Below, one piece after another: positions 18,077 to 25,424 of a stretch of DNA of 64,000 nucleotides. The DNA is from Arcanobacterium sp. S3PF19 (lineage in GTDB: Bacteria; Actinomycetota; Actinomycetes; Actinomycetales; Actinomycetaceae), in NCBI RefSeq assembly GCF_000758825.1, contig NZ_JRMX01000015.1, positions 1-64,000 on the forward strand, given 5' to 3'. Within the stretch, counting starts at the first letter, position 1, and the number at the start of each line of letters is the position of its first letter. The notes beneath the pieces were generated by a model, which did no database searches, was not told the DNA's origin, and saw nothing but the letters and a program-made list of their open reading frames with translations. Made by a program: the position numbers and the translations under genes.

Positions 18077-19007
18077 CGATTCCCGCCATTTTCTCGGCTG
18101 CCCGGCGCTCGCGCAGCGTACGTCTGCGCATATACAGTGCCCCGGCGGTAACCGCCGAAGCGGCGGCCGCCAAAAATACCGCCACCGCCAAAGGCAGAAG
18201 CGTCATGCGCTCAAGTATGCCGGGCTGCGCCGATTTCACGGCAGTGGCGGGCGGATTTGTCTTCGTCCATGCCATAGCCAGGACGCGCTGCGCATCTGCC
18301 GCGTCACCCACCGCAAAACGCAGTATTTTTGTGTCTTCGACGGACGTCCCGTCTTTCAGCCGGGCCTGCGCGCTTAAACGCAGCAAATGTTCTCCCGGTT
18401 TTGTAAACACCCAGTTTGCGTGGGTGTGCGTGTTCGGCTCCACGTGAATCGGCTGTGAAACGGACCGGCGTGAGTTCCACAGTTCCTGCGGGCCGGAAAA
18501 ATTACCCGCCTGCACAAAACCGTGGAAATCCCCGGCTCCCTGATGCCCTGCGTAAATCAGCGACACTCCCCCGTTCACGCTTCGGGCCACTTCCGGAGAC
18601 TGCGTATTCCAGCCCAGCCAGACAACGCCCGGAATCTCCTGCTGCGGAATCACCCATACCCTGCCGGTGGCATTGATAAAAGAATATTCGTCTTTCTTTG
18701 GAATTTCGGCCTGCGCTTTGTCCGAAACCCGGAAAACGACATCTTCCGGATGGCGCCAAACCGGTGTTTTCCCCGAGTCGTCGCGCACCATCAGCTCCCA
18801 TTTTCCGCCAATGATTTTCGGACCCAGATCCATATGGCCGGCAGAAATCTCCACTGCCGTCCCCTTTGGCGCAATATGCTCATTTTCCTCCACAACCTGC
18901 GTCAGCGCCGGGTCGGAAGGATTTGGCTGAGAATCGGCAGCCGCAGGCTGTGCGGCACACAGCAGCACAGGAAGGACGGCAGAGAGTTTTCGCAGGTGTT
19001 TCATCAT
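18069..19007 (-). CDS. membrane-anchored surface protein with actinobacterial anchor-type repeat
   Basis: 312 aa. A signal peptide (MMKHLRKLSAVLPVLLCAAQ) leads to an exported domain and a C-terminal helix (LLPLAVAVFLAAAASAV) followed by an Arg-rich cytoplasmic tail, so it is anchored by a membrane helix rather than by LPXTG. The exported part shows the order AGHMDLGPKI, VWRHPEDVVFRV, RVWVIPQQEIPGVVWLGWNT, NTHTHANWVFTKPGEHLL, RFAVG, which I recognise as the 'choice-of-anchor M'/TIGR03769-type domain found with this ABC system. The His-rich NTHTHANW motif could bind metal. Start ATG 19007 behind AAGGA (ATG 19004 also possible). Function probably metal or cargo capture for the transporter; unproven. 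Confidence 0.75.
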   Translation of the reverse strand: MMKHLRKLSAVLPVLLCAAQPAAADSQPNPSDPALTQVVEENEHIAPKGTAVEISAGHMDLGPKIIGGKWELMVRDDSGKTPVWRHPEDVVFRVSDKAQAEIPKKDEYSFINATGRVWVIPQQEIPGVVWLGWNTQSPEVARSVNGGVSLIYAGHQGAGDFHGFVQAGNFSGPQELWNSRRSVSQPIHVEPNTHTHANWVFTKPGEHLLRLSAQARLKDGTSVEDTKILRFAVGDAADAQRVLAMAWTKTNPPATAVKSAQPGILERMTLLPLAVAVFLAAAASAVTAGALYMRRRTLRERRAAEKMAGIDE

Positions 19008-19033
19008 ATTATTCCTTTTTCCGCGTTTTCGTT

Positions 19034-20665
19034 TCACTGTTTTTCCGCTGCCGGGGAGGGACTCTGCGCGATGTTGGGATTCCATGCCGGCAAAGATTCC
19101 CGATCCAGACAGGATTTCAGAGATTTGGTATTAAATTCCATCAGCTTTATGTATGTGTTTATCTGCCCGGAGAAAGTGTCCGAATATATTTCACACACAG
19201 CGGTATTCGCCCTATGCGCGGCGGAAATAAGCTCGGGCACATGTGCTTTTGACGTCGGCTCGAGAAAAACCGCTTTCCCGGGAAGGGAACGCAGGGTCCG
19301 TGTCAGGTTCGCCAGCTGCACCACGGACGGTTCCAGCGACGGATTCGGGGCAACGAATCCCGCAATTTTAAATCCGTAGGCTTTGGCAAGATAGCCGAAA
19401 GAATCATGGGCGGTAACCAGGGTACGCCGCTCTTTCGGCACGGACGTAAGAACGTCGCGCATCCAGGCGTCCAGGCGGTTCAGTTTTTCCCTGTATTTGA
19501 CCGCATTTTCCCTGTATTCGGCGGCGTGTTTCGGGTCTGCGCTTTCCAGGGCGGAAGTTATGCACTCCACATAGGCAGCCGCGTTGCTTACGTCATGCCA
19601 CAGATGCGGGTCTGTTTCCCCGTGCACGTGTCTGCCCAATACCGCCTGTGCCAAAATCCATGCTTTTTCTCCCGGACGGCCGAGAAAACGCCATCCGTTG
19701 TCCGGAATATCCGCCGCCGCCGTGTGCGGCACCGCAATCACGGTGTCCTGCGGGGAAAACGAGGCCGTTCCGCCCTGCGGGGCATCGCCGAAAAGGTCTA
19801 CTCCCCCGCGCAGCCGGGCGGTTATATCCATGTGCCCGCTATCGATCACGGTCTTTCCCGTTTTCTCCGCATTTGTGCCGACCGCAAACGTAACAGTCGC
19901 ACTTCCCAGATCACGCTCTCCCGATTTGCCTTTCAGCACCGCTCCGAGCGTAAGTTTATATGTGCCCGGACGGGAAAATCCCCAGGACATATGCGTGTGC
20001 GCATTCGTGGGCAGGGAGACTTTACCGCGGGTCTGCGTTCCGCCGCCGCCCGTAATCCAGGGCGTGGGCCGGCCGAAGGTGCCTGTGGTAAATGCGGACA
20101 GAAGACCGGGGCCGGTTATTTTCCGGGCAACGATATCGACCGTTTCCTGCGAACTTCCCTGCCCGTCAACGCGAAATCCCAGCCATACCGTAGACAGCGA
20201 GATATCTTCCGTCAGATGAATGTGTTTTGCCCCGTAAGGCACCGACTCCTGCGCCAAAGCCACATTTTTTGCCTTTTCCGGCAGGTTTGCCTCAATCGTC
20301 GAAATCAGAGACTGCTGTTCAAGCAGAAGTCCGTTGGTGAAGGCGATATCCGCATTTGCCACATCCCGCACGGTAGCCACGGAGGGCTCGAAGGAATGGG
20401 GATCGGCACCGGGAGGAATCAATACGGAGATGTCGGCTTTTGGGGCAACATTGCGCACCAGATCGGCAATGATCGGAACGGAGGCAACTACCCTCAGCCG
20501 GCCATCCGCTGCGTCCCCCGCGGTGCCGGCAGAGCATCCGGCGAAGGACGCCATCGCACAAAACGCAGCACAGAGCGCTGCGCATTTCCCGCGCCGCGCA
20601 CGGGAAATACGTCCACGCTTCGGATTTTCGGGGAAATATCCGCGCAGTTTTCCCCCAATCCGCAC
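19034..20665 (-). CDS. metal ABC transporter substrate-binding lipoprotein with inserted anchor-type repeat
   Basis: 543 aa, nearly twice the length of a ZnuA-type protein. A lipobox SFAGC (Cys 44) follows an unusually long basic N-region. Residues 55-145 and 346-543 form the two halves of a cluster A-I (ZnuA/MntA) binding protein: H90 in PPGADPHSFEPS, H354 in DPHLWHD, His in VTAHDSFGYLAKAYG and acidic ligands toward the end. Residues about 146-345 are an insert related to the surface protein encoded next, but with the two halves of that domain in the opposite order. The start is GTG 20665 because a stop codon lies just upstream; no ribosome binding site is seen. First gene of the unit, under a Zur/Fur-type operator. 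Confidence 0.82.
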   Translation of the reverse strand: MRIGGKLRGYFPENPKRGRISRARRGKCAALCAAFCAMASFAGCSAGTAGDAADGRLRVVASVPIIADLVRNVAPKADISVLIPPGADPHSFEPSVATVRDVANADIAFTNGLLLEQQSLISTIEANLPEKAKNVALAQESVPYGAKHIHLTEDISLSTVWLGFRVDGQGSSQETVDIVARKITGPGLLSAFTTGTFGRPTPWITGGGGTQTRGKVSLPTNAHTHMSWGFSRPGTYKLTLGAVLKGKSGERDLGSATVTFAVGTNAEKTGKTVIDSGHMDITARLRGGVDLFGDAPQGGTASFSPQDTVIAVPHTAAADIPDNGWRFLGRPGEKAWILAQAVLGRHVHGETDPHLWHDVSNAAAYVECITSALESADPKHAAEYRENAVKYREKLNRLDAWMRDVLTSVPKERRTLVTAHDSFGYLAKAYGFKIAGFVAPNPSLEPSVVQLANLTRTLRSLPGKAVFLEPTSKAHVPELISAAHRANTAVCEIYSDTFSGQINTYIKLMEFNTKSLKSCLDRESLPAWNPNIAQSPSPAAEKQ

Positions 20666-20719
20666 TTTCAGATTCAGTTTTCACACCGTCCTGCCAATTG
20701 GAATTTTTCCGACGGGACA

Positions 20720-20749
20720 ATTCTAATTGATATTGATTCTCATTACCAA
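20720..20749 (-). promoter_or_regulatory. promoter with overlapping Zur/Fur-type operator
   Basis: Read on the minus strand, TTGGTA (20744-20749) and TAGAAT (20720-20725) are spaced by 18 bases. Between them lies TGAGAATCAATATCA (20728-20742), an imperfect 7-1-7 palindrome of the Fur/Zur class. A repressor there would block the polymerase. The metal ABC unit starts about 55 bases downstream. The Fur-family gene at 32808 is a candidate repressor. Confidence 0.6.
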
Positions 20750-20819
20750 TTTTAAGGTGTGATCCTGCTCTGCGCTTCCTTCCCGCACGCCAGACGGCCG
20801 GCCGAACCACGCAGCCGCT

Positions 20820-22625
20820 TCAGAACATCTCTTTCCGCAGCGCATCGAGCAAAACGTTGTCTTCTTCCTCATTGCGCACCGCAAGCCTGATATATTTTTT
20901 CCCGCCCATTTTCACGCGGAGATCTTTAATCAGTATCCCGTAGCGGGCAAGAAGGACCTGCGTCAGCTCTTCCGTTCCGATTTTGCCGGTAAGCTCGGCC
21001 ATCACGTAATTGGCCTGGGAAGGTATAACTCTCAGCCCCCCGATACGGCTCAGCTCTTTTTCGAAACGCGCACGTTCGGCCCGGATGCGCACCAGAGCCT
21101 TCAAATAATCTTTTTTGTATTTCTCGGCTATCTGCAGATAATATTCGCCAAAAGAATTAATGTTCCAGATCGAAACATCTTTTTTGACCCTGCCTATCGC
21201 CCGGGTATCCCCCGAGGCCAGCACACCCAGGCGCAGACCGGGAACACCGTAGGATTTGGAAATGCTTTTCACCACAAACAAATGGGGAAAACGTTCAATG
21301 GTTTCCTGCCTGAGGAACGTGGGATCCGCTTCGTCGGAAAAATCAACAAAGGATTCGTCAAGAATAAATACGATTCCTTTTTCTTCGGCCCATTCGGCAA
21401 TCCCGCGCATATCTTTCTTCGGGATATAATTCCCCGTAGGATTGTCGGGATTTACAAGAACCAGATTTTTAATATCTTTATCCCCGAAGAAATCAATCAC
21501 ATCCCGCGCGGTGTATGTGTAATTTTCGTTATCCGGATAAAAAGATACCGAGTTCTCTTTACCGTAACGGTTTGGATACTCCTCAAAAGTCGGCCGGATA
21601 AAACCTACTTTTCCTTCCAGATTATCCATAAGTGCCTTAATCAGTTCGGCGGCACCGTTGCCGACGGCTATATTCTCTGCCCGAATATTAAAATTCTTTC
21701 CCGCCAGCATGGAATTAACCGCCATTCCCGACGGATATTGGGTAAGGAGAACATCAAAATTGGATTTCAGTTCGTCGATAAGCTTTCGGGGCGGAAAATA
21801 CGGATTCACAAGATAGCAGAAATCAAGCATCCCCGGATATCTCCAATAACCGCCGTAACGCGCAAACATCTTTTTCGCCCGCTCACCCGGCGGGCAGAAA
21901 ATCGAAGAGGCAATATCCAAATCCTGCTCATCGTCAATCTCATACCATTTTTCATCCCTTATCCGCCTGACGCGCATCACCGAAGCGTCCACGGCGACAA
22001 CGCTTTGCAGCACGCGCTCGTAATACTGATTTCTCCCCGCCGCGCAAAGATACGCCTCCATGAACGGAAAATAGCAATCGCGCAAAAACTCTTTGGAGAA
22101 CTTATAGATATTTACCGTCTTCCAATAGGCGCCGCACCGGTTAAAATCAAATTCCGCACCCGGAATAAACGCGGTAATCCGGTCTTCGCCGTCAATTTCC
22201 ACACACGTCCCGTCCATCCAGGATTCATATTTGTCAACCACCGCCAAATTCGGACGTTCATCCTCGGCCAGGCCGCGCAAAACAGCGTCGTCAAAAATCA
22301 GATCCGACTCAAGCAAAATGGTATCGTCTTTAACCATCTCCTCTTTCGCCAGATAAAGAGAATAGATATTATTTGTTTTATCGTAAATTTCGTTGTTTAC
22401 GAATACCGTCTCTATCCCGGGATTCAGCTTCGAGACGTAATCCCGTAATTTTTCCCCCTCGTATCCGACAACGATAATAACCCTTTTCAGACCCAATCCT
22501 GCCAGCTGCCTGAGCATCCGTTCCATTAAAGAAACACCGTTTACCCGAACCATGCCTTTTGTTTGGTTTTGCGTGAGCCTCTTCAGCCTGCTTCCCATAC
22601 CGGCGGCCAATATCAATCCCTGCAC
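20820..22625 (-). CDS. fusion: LicC/PntC-like nucleotidyltransferase + CobD-like PLP enzyme
   Basis: 601 aa, cytoplasmic, two domains. Residues 1-235 are a sugar/choline-phosphate nucleotidyltransferase: LAAGMGSRLKRLTQNQTKGM binds the CTP, NNIYSLYLAKEEM and KWYEIDDEQDLDIA are typical of LicC/PntC cytidylyltransferases. Residues about 250-601 are a fold-type I PLP enzyme: NPDNPTG, FILDESFVDFSD, and the Schiff-base Lys 457 in KSISKSYGVPGLRLG. The VPGLRLG and DESFVDF wording resembles CobD (threonine-phosphate decarboxylase) more than HisC. Known relatives fuse PntC to AEP transaminase; here a phosphoserine decarboxylase seems more likely (see findings). Eight bases after the DUF1015 gene; AT-richer than the surroundings. 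Confidence 0.8.
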   Translation of the reverse strand: MQGLILAAGMGSRLKRLTQNQTKGMVRVNGVSLMERMLRQLAGLGLKRVIIVVGYEGEKLRDYVSKLNPGIETVFVNNEIYDKTNNIYSLYLAKEEMVKDDTILLESDLIFDDAVLRGLAEDERPNLAVVDKYESWMDGTCVEIDGEDRITAFIPGAEFDFNRCGAYWKTVNIYKFSKEFLRDCYFPFMEAYLCAAGRNQYYERVLQSVVAVDASVMRVRRIRDEKWYEIDDEQDLDIASSIFCPPGERAKKMFARYGGYWRYPGMLDFCYLVNPYFPPRKLIDELKSNFDVLLTQYPSGMAVNSMLAGKNFNIRAENIAVGNGAAELIKALMDNLEGKVGFIRPTFEEYPNRYGKENSVSFYPDNENYTYTARDVIDFFGDKDIKNLVLVNPDNPTGNYIPKKDMRGIAEWAEEKGIVFILDESFVDFSDEADPTFLRQETIERFPHLFVVKSISKSYGVPGLRLGVLASGDTRAIGRVKKDVSIWNINSFGEYYLQIAEKYKKDYLKALVRIRAERARFEKELSRIGGLRVIPSQANYVMAELTGKIGTEELTQVLLARYGILIKDLRVKMGGKKYIRLAVRNEEEDNVLLDALRKEMF

Positions 22626-22633
22626 ACGTCCTC

Positions 22634-23680
22634 CTACCTGTACTTTTTCATAATCAAAAACGAGGGAAACTTCGGTTCAAAACACGTTGACTTCGGCGGC
22701 ATCACCTGATCGCGGTCGATAAATCCGACAAACTCGCAGAGCGTGGGCGCACACACCTCCAACAGAACGTCATTTCTGCCCAGAGTGTAGTCTCCCCGTT
22801 CAAAATCATTCCCGGAGACGAAAGACAAATCGGAAAAATCGTTTATTCTGAACGCAACGGTCAGGATTTGGGTGTTTAGCCTCAGCACATCGTTGTTCCA
22901 GAATTCATCGCCGTCGATATCGGACAGCCTGACGTACAGCGTTTCGTCCCCGTAGGTTATTCTGACGATGCCCTTTTTCAGCGCACGGCCGTCGGCAATC
23001 ATCCTTCTGCTTTGAAACATTTTTTTTGCGGCATCGAATACGGCTGCGTCTATATTTCGCAAAATACGGTGAATCGGATAAATCACAACATCATCCATAT
23101 CCGCCAGACACGAGAGCATGGTTTTTTTATGCCGCAGAATCGATGTCGAATACAGACGGTGATGACCGTCCGCCACGTAAAGGCATCCGATCTGCCTGTT
23201 ATACATTTCCAGCAGACGCAGTGCCCGGTCACCGAGATAAACGTAGATCACCGTGTCTTTCACAGTGTAAATACCGTCGTTTTCCTCCTTTGCGGCATAT
23301 TCGCCCAAAGGCAGGTGCTCTTTATGAATCAGCAGCACAGGCTGGGTTTCGGTATTGTAGATATTGAAATTTGCCAGCATCCCCTGCACCGTATCGGGAA
23401 TAACCAGCTCATGCGTTTTCACTCTGCCGTTTTTGTATTCGTCAATGTCGATATCCGCAACCAGGCTGTAAACGTTTTTGCGCCTGACGAGAAAAGCGGC
23501 ATTTTTATAATTTCGGACAGCGTCGCGGTTCAGTTTTTCCTTCTGCGTCTGCGAAAGAAAAAGCACCCGGCTGTCAAAATTTATTCTGCCGTCGTCTATT
23601 CGGGTCAGATTAATGAAATCCGGATCATAGCAGTTTCCGCTTACGTTCAGATACGAATCACTTATGGGGCATAATTTCAA
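22634..23680 (-). CDS. DUF1015 family protein, possible serine kinase
   Basis: 348 aa, cytoplasmic. DUF1015 hallmarks are YVADGHHRLYSTSILRH (about residues 167-183) and, near the end, DRDQVMPPKSTCFEPKFPS. The DGHHR motif is also found in the ParB/SerK-type fold, where an archaeal and a staphylococcal member phosphorylate free serine; kinase activity here is an inference. The start is TTG 23680 with GGTGAG eight bases upstream; no better start exists. It lies between licD (63-base gap) and the nucleotidyltransferase/PLP fusion (8-base gap) on one strand, so its product probably feeds that enzyme. Lower G+C than the rest of the window. Confidence 0.75.
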   Translation of the reverse strand: MKLCPISDSYLNVSGNCYDPDFINLTRIDDGRINFDSRVLFLSQTQKEKLNRDAVRNYKNAAFLVRRKNVYSLVADIDIDEYKNGRVKTHELVIPDTVQGMLANFNIYNTETQPVLLIHKEHLPLGEYAAKEENDGIYTVKDTVIYVYLGDRALRLLEMYNRQIGCLYVADGHHRLYSTSILRHKKTMLSCLADMDDVVIYPIHRILRNIDAAVFDAAKKMFQSRRMIADGRALKKGIVRITYGDETLYVRLSDIDGDEFWNNDVLRLNTQILTVAFRINDFSDLSFVSGNDFERGDYTLGRNDVLLEVCAPTLCEFVGFIDRDQVMPPKSTCFEPKFPSFLIMKKYR

Positions 23681-23743
23681 TCAGCTCACCCAATCCAAAA
23701 ACACCATGCCCGCCTGCCGGCTTTTACACACAGACACGGGCCG

Positions 23744-24589
23744 TTACCACCGGCCGAAATCCAGACGCGCCGGATAATGGTTCTTCCGCTTCTCCTTGGG
23801 CGGAAGCTGCATATAATCACCGTAGAAAACAGACAGATGCCGGTGCAGATTCGCGGGGAAATTAATCATCATTCCCTCAAATTCGAGCTGCTGCAGAGGA
23901 TAGACATCCTCACGGGACCAGACCGAATCATAAGGCTTCGTATCGCACATAAAAGCAATGCGTTTCCACGGCTCGCCAAAATGCATCCGCCGGGCGGCCT
24001 TTTCTTTTGCAATGCATTTTTCCAACGAAATCGGAAGCAGCGAAATCAAAGCTCCCGCGGCATACGTCACGGCTTTTACAATCCGGCCTTTCCATCCGTG
24101 ATACACGATATACGGACGGGGAATCAGCTTCAGCAGACGCAGATGCGACCAGAACCACGCCCGGCGCGCCTGCCTGCGAAATTCCTTCTCGTTCTCGCTC
24201 ACCGTGTCCAATGCGTACACATCAAGGAAAATTCCCAGATTAAGGGGCAAATTCCTCAAAGACTCCTCGCAAAACTGCGTTCCCTTCAGCATAATGCGGG
24301 ACGTGGCAAGGGGATATTTCGGATTTTTCTCCGCATTGATAATTTCATAGCGCTGCGGATACTTCTCCTCAAAAATGGCAAGCACCCTGTCGTAATCCGC
24401 CGCAGGAAGACACACGTCAATATCGTCGTCCCACGGAATAAAACCTTTATGGCGCACGGCACCGATACCCGTTCCGGCATAGGCAAAATAAGTGAGATTG
24501 TTTTGCGCACACACTTCGGTGAAATCCTTTAGGATCATCAGTTCAAGCTGCTGCACGTGATGAAGCGTCTCCTCATCGTACTCGGTCAT
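23744..24589 (-). CDS. licD: LicD family phosphotransferase
   Basis: 281 aa. The LicD signature is at residues 40-58: GTGIGAVRHKGFIPWDDDID, with the Asp cluster D54-D55-D56-x-D58 that binds metal and the nucleotide. LicD proteins move phosphocholine, or in some systems phosphoethanolamine, from the CDP-activated form to cell-surface glycans such as teichoic acid. ATG 24589 is preferred over an upstream GTG because AAGGAG then lies six bases away. First gene of the licD/DUF1015/fusion unit. No choline kinase (licA) or choline importer (licB) is nearby, which argues against the classic choline route. Confidence 0.85.
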   Translation of the reverse strand: MTEYDEETLHHVQQLELMILKDFTEVCAQNNLTYFAYAGTGIGAVRHKGFIPWDDDIDVCLPAADYDRVLAIFEEKYPQRYEIINAEKNPKYPLATSRIMLKGTQFCEESLRNLPLNLGIFLDVYALDTVSENEKEFRRQARRAWFWSHLRLLKLIPRPYIVYHGWKGRIVKAVTYAAGALISLLPISLEKCIAKEKAARRMHFGEPWKRIAFMCDTKPYDSVWSREDVYPLQQLEFEGMMINFPANLHRHLSVFYGDYMQLPPKEKRKNHYPARLDFGRW

Positions 24590-24631
24590 GCACACTCCTT
24601 CATCCGCGGCGTAAACACAAGTATTATGTTA

Positions 24632-24660
24632 AACATACACACTCCGTTAATCAATGACAA
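24632..24660 (-). promoter_or_regulatory. candidate promoter of the licD unit
   Basis: On the minus strand TTGTCA (24655-24660) and TATGTT (24632-24637) are 17 bases apart, giving a start about 35 bases before licD. No operator was recognised. Confidence 0.5.
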
Positions 24661-24730
24661 CGCGGCGGAACACTTAGCACACAAAAAGCGGCAGAAACGC
24701 GGTGCGCGGACACGGTGTTCTTTGGGCAGC

Positions 24731-24752
24731 AAAAAACCGGGCCGAAGCCCGG
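24731..24752 (-). terminator. intrinsic terminator of tRNA-Asn
   Basis: On the minus strand CCGGGC-TTCG-GCCCGG (24737-24752) is followed by six T (24731-24736), a textbook terminator 11 bases after the tRNA. Confidence 0.92.
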
Positions 24753-24763
24753 CTGAAATCCGG

Positions 24764-24835
24764 CTCCCGCGGCTGGATTCGAACCAGCGACCATCCGATT
24801 AACAGTCGGACGCTCTGCCACTGAGCTACGCGGGA
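24764..24835 (-). tRNA. tRNA-Asn (GTT)
   Basis: The minus strand folds into a cloverleaf: acceptor TCCCGCG pairs with CGCGGGA, D arm GCTC/GAGC, anticodon loop CTGTTAA with anticodon GTT, and T arm with GGTTCGAATCC. CCA is not encoded. Its own terminator follows. Confidence 0.93.
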
Positions 24836-24980
24836 TCGCGACTTAATTACTTTAGCAAAAAATAGTCCCGGTTCAAATTTTCCCGCCTCTTTTCCGCACA
24901 ATGTGTTTTGATACACAGTTTGCCGCAGGCGCCGGCGCAGCAGCACCGCAGGCGAAAACACAGCCGCGCACGCACCCGTT

Positions 24981-25250
24981 TTACCCAATCTGCAGAGCGC
25001 ACGGCCCGCCCGGCGCAGCCGCGCATACACCCACATCCGATACCTGCCGGCTCACCGCGCAGGATGCCGCGTCATGTTTTTGACGCATCTGTTTTCCCGC
25101 ACAGAAACCCAAAACAGCAAGCAGCAGTCCCAAAATCAGGGCAACGGCAATATAGCGTTTTTGCGTGCGCCCGGCGCGTTCCCTTTCGGATTTTTCCGAA
25201 TCATTCTCTTTGCATCCGTTGCGGTGCCCGTCGGCATCGGAGGAATCCAC
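24981..25250 (-). CDS. candidate small single-pass membrane protein, unknown function
   Basis: 89 aa between two tRNA genes on the same strand. The start is GTG 25250 with GGAGG five bases upstream, an optimal ribosome binding site. A charged, Asp/Glu/Arg-rich N-terminal 32 residues precede one hydrophobic helix (RYIAVALILGLLLAVLGFCAGK) and a Cys-containing outer tail. No family recognised. It could be co-transcribed with the upstream CAT tRNA. The ribosome binding site and membrane helix make it likely to be real, but its lack of known homology leaves doubt. Confidence 0.5.
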   Translation of the reverse strand: MDSSDADGHRNGCKENDSEKSERERAGRTQKRYIAVALILGLLLAVLGFCAGKQMRQKHDAASCAVSRQVSDVGVCAAAPGGPCALQIG

Positions 25251-25299
25251 GGCAGCCTCCCGAAATAATACACCAATAGCCTGCTTCAATATTCTGCAG

Positions 25300-25373
25300 T
25301 GCCCCCGGCAGGACTTGAACCCGCGACCCTGGAATTATGAGTTCCCTGCTCTAACCATCTGAGCTACGGGGGC
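25300..25373 (-). tRNA. tRNA with CAT anticodon, probably elongator tRNA-Met
   Basis: Cloverleaf on the minus strand: acceptor GCCCCCG with CGGGGGC, discriminator A, D stem GCTC/GAGC, anticodon loop CTCATAA (CAT), T loop TTCAAGT. The outermost anticodon-stem pair is G-A. The complete acceptor pairing excludes an initiator tRNA. A CAT tRNA can also be the lysidine-modified Ile type, which I cannot rule out. CCA is not encoded. Confidence 0.85.
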
Positions 25374-25424
25374 GATTATTTTATGCACTTCCTACAATAA
25401 TGAAAAAAATCCGATTTTCCTAAT

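Noticed and set aside
20820-24589. Phosphonate (aminoethylphosphonate) biosynthesis locus
   Set aside because: No PEP mutase, phosphonopyruvate decarboxylase or AEP-type genes nearby, and the PLP domain reads like CobD; not fully excluded because those genes could be elsewhere.
24764-24835. tRNA-Asn as attachment site for an island carrying licD
   Set aside because: No duplicated tRNA 3' end near 20.8 kb and no integrase; the AT-rich unit could still be acquired by other means.
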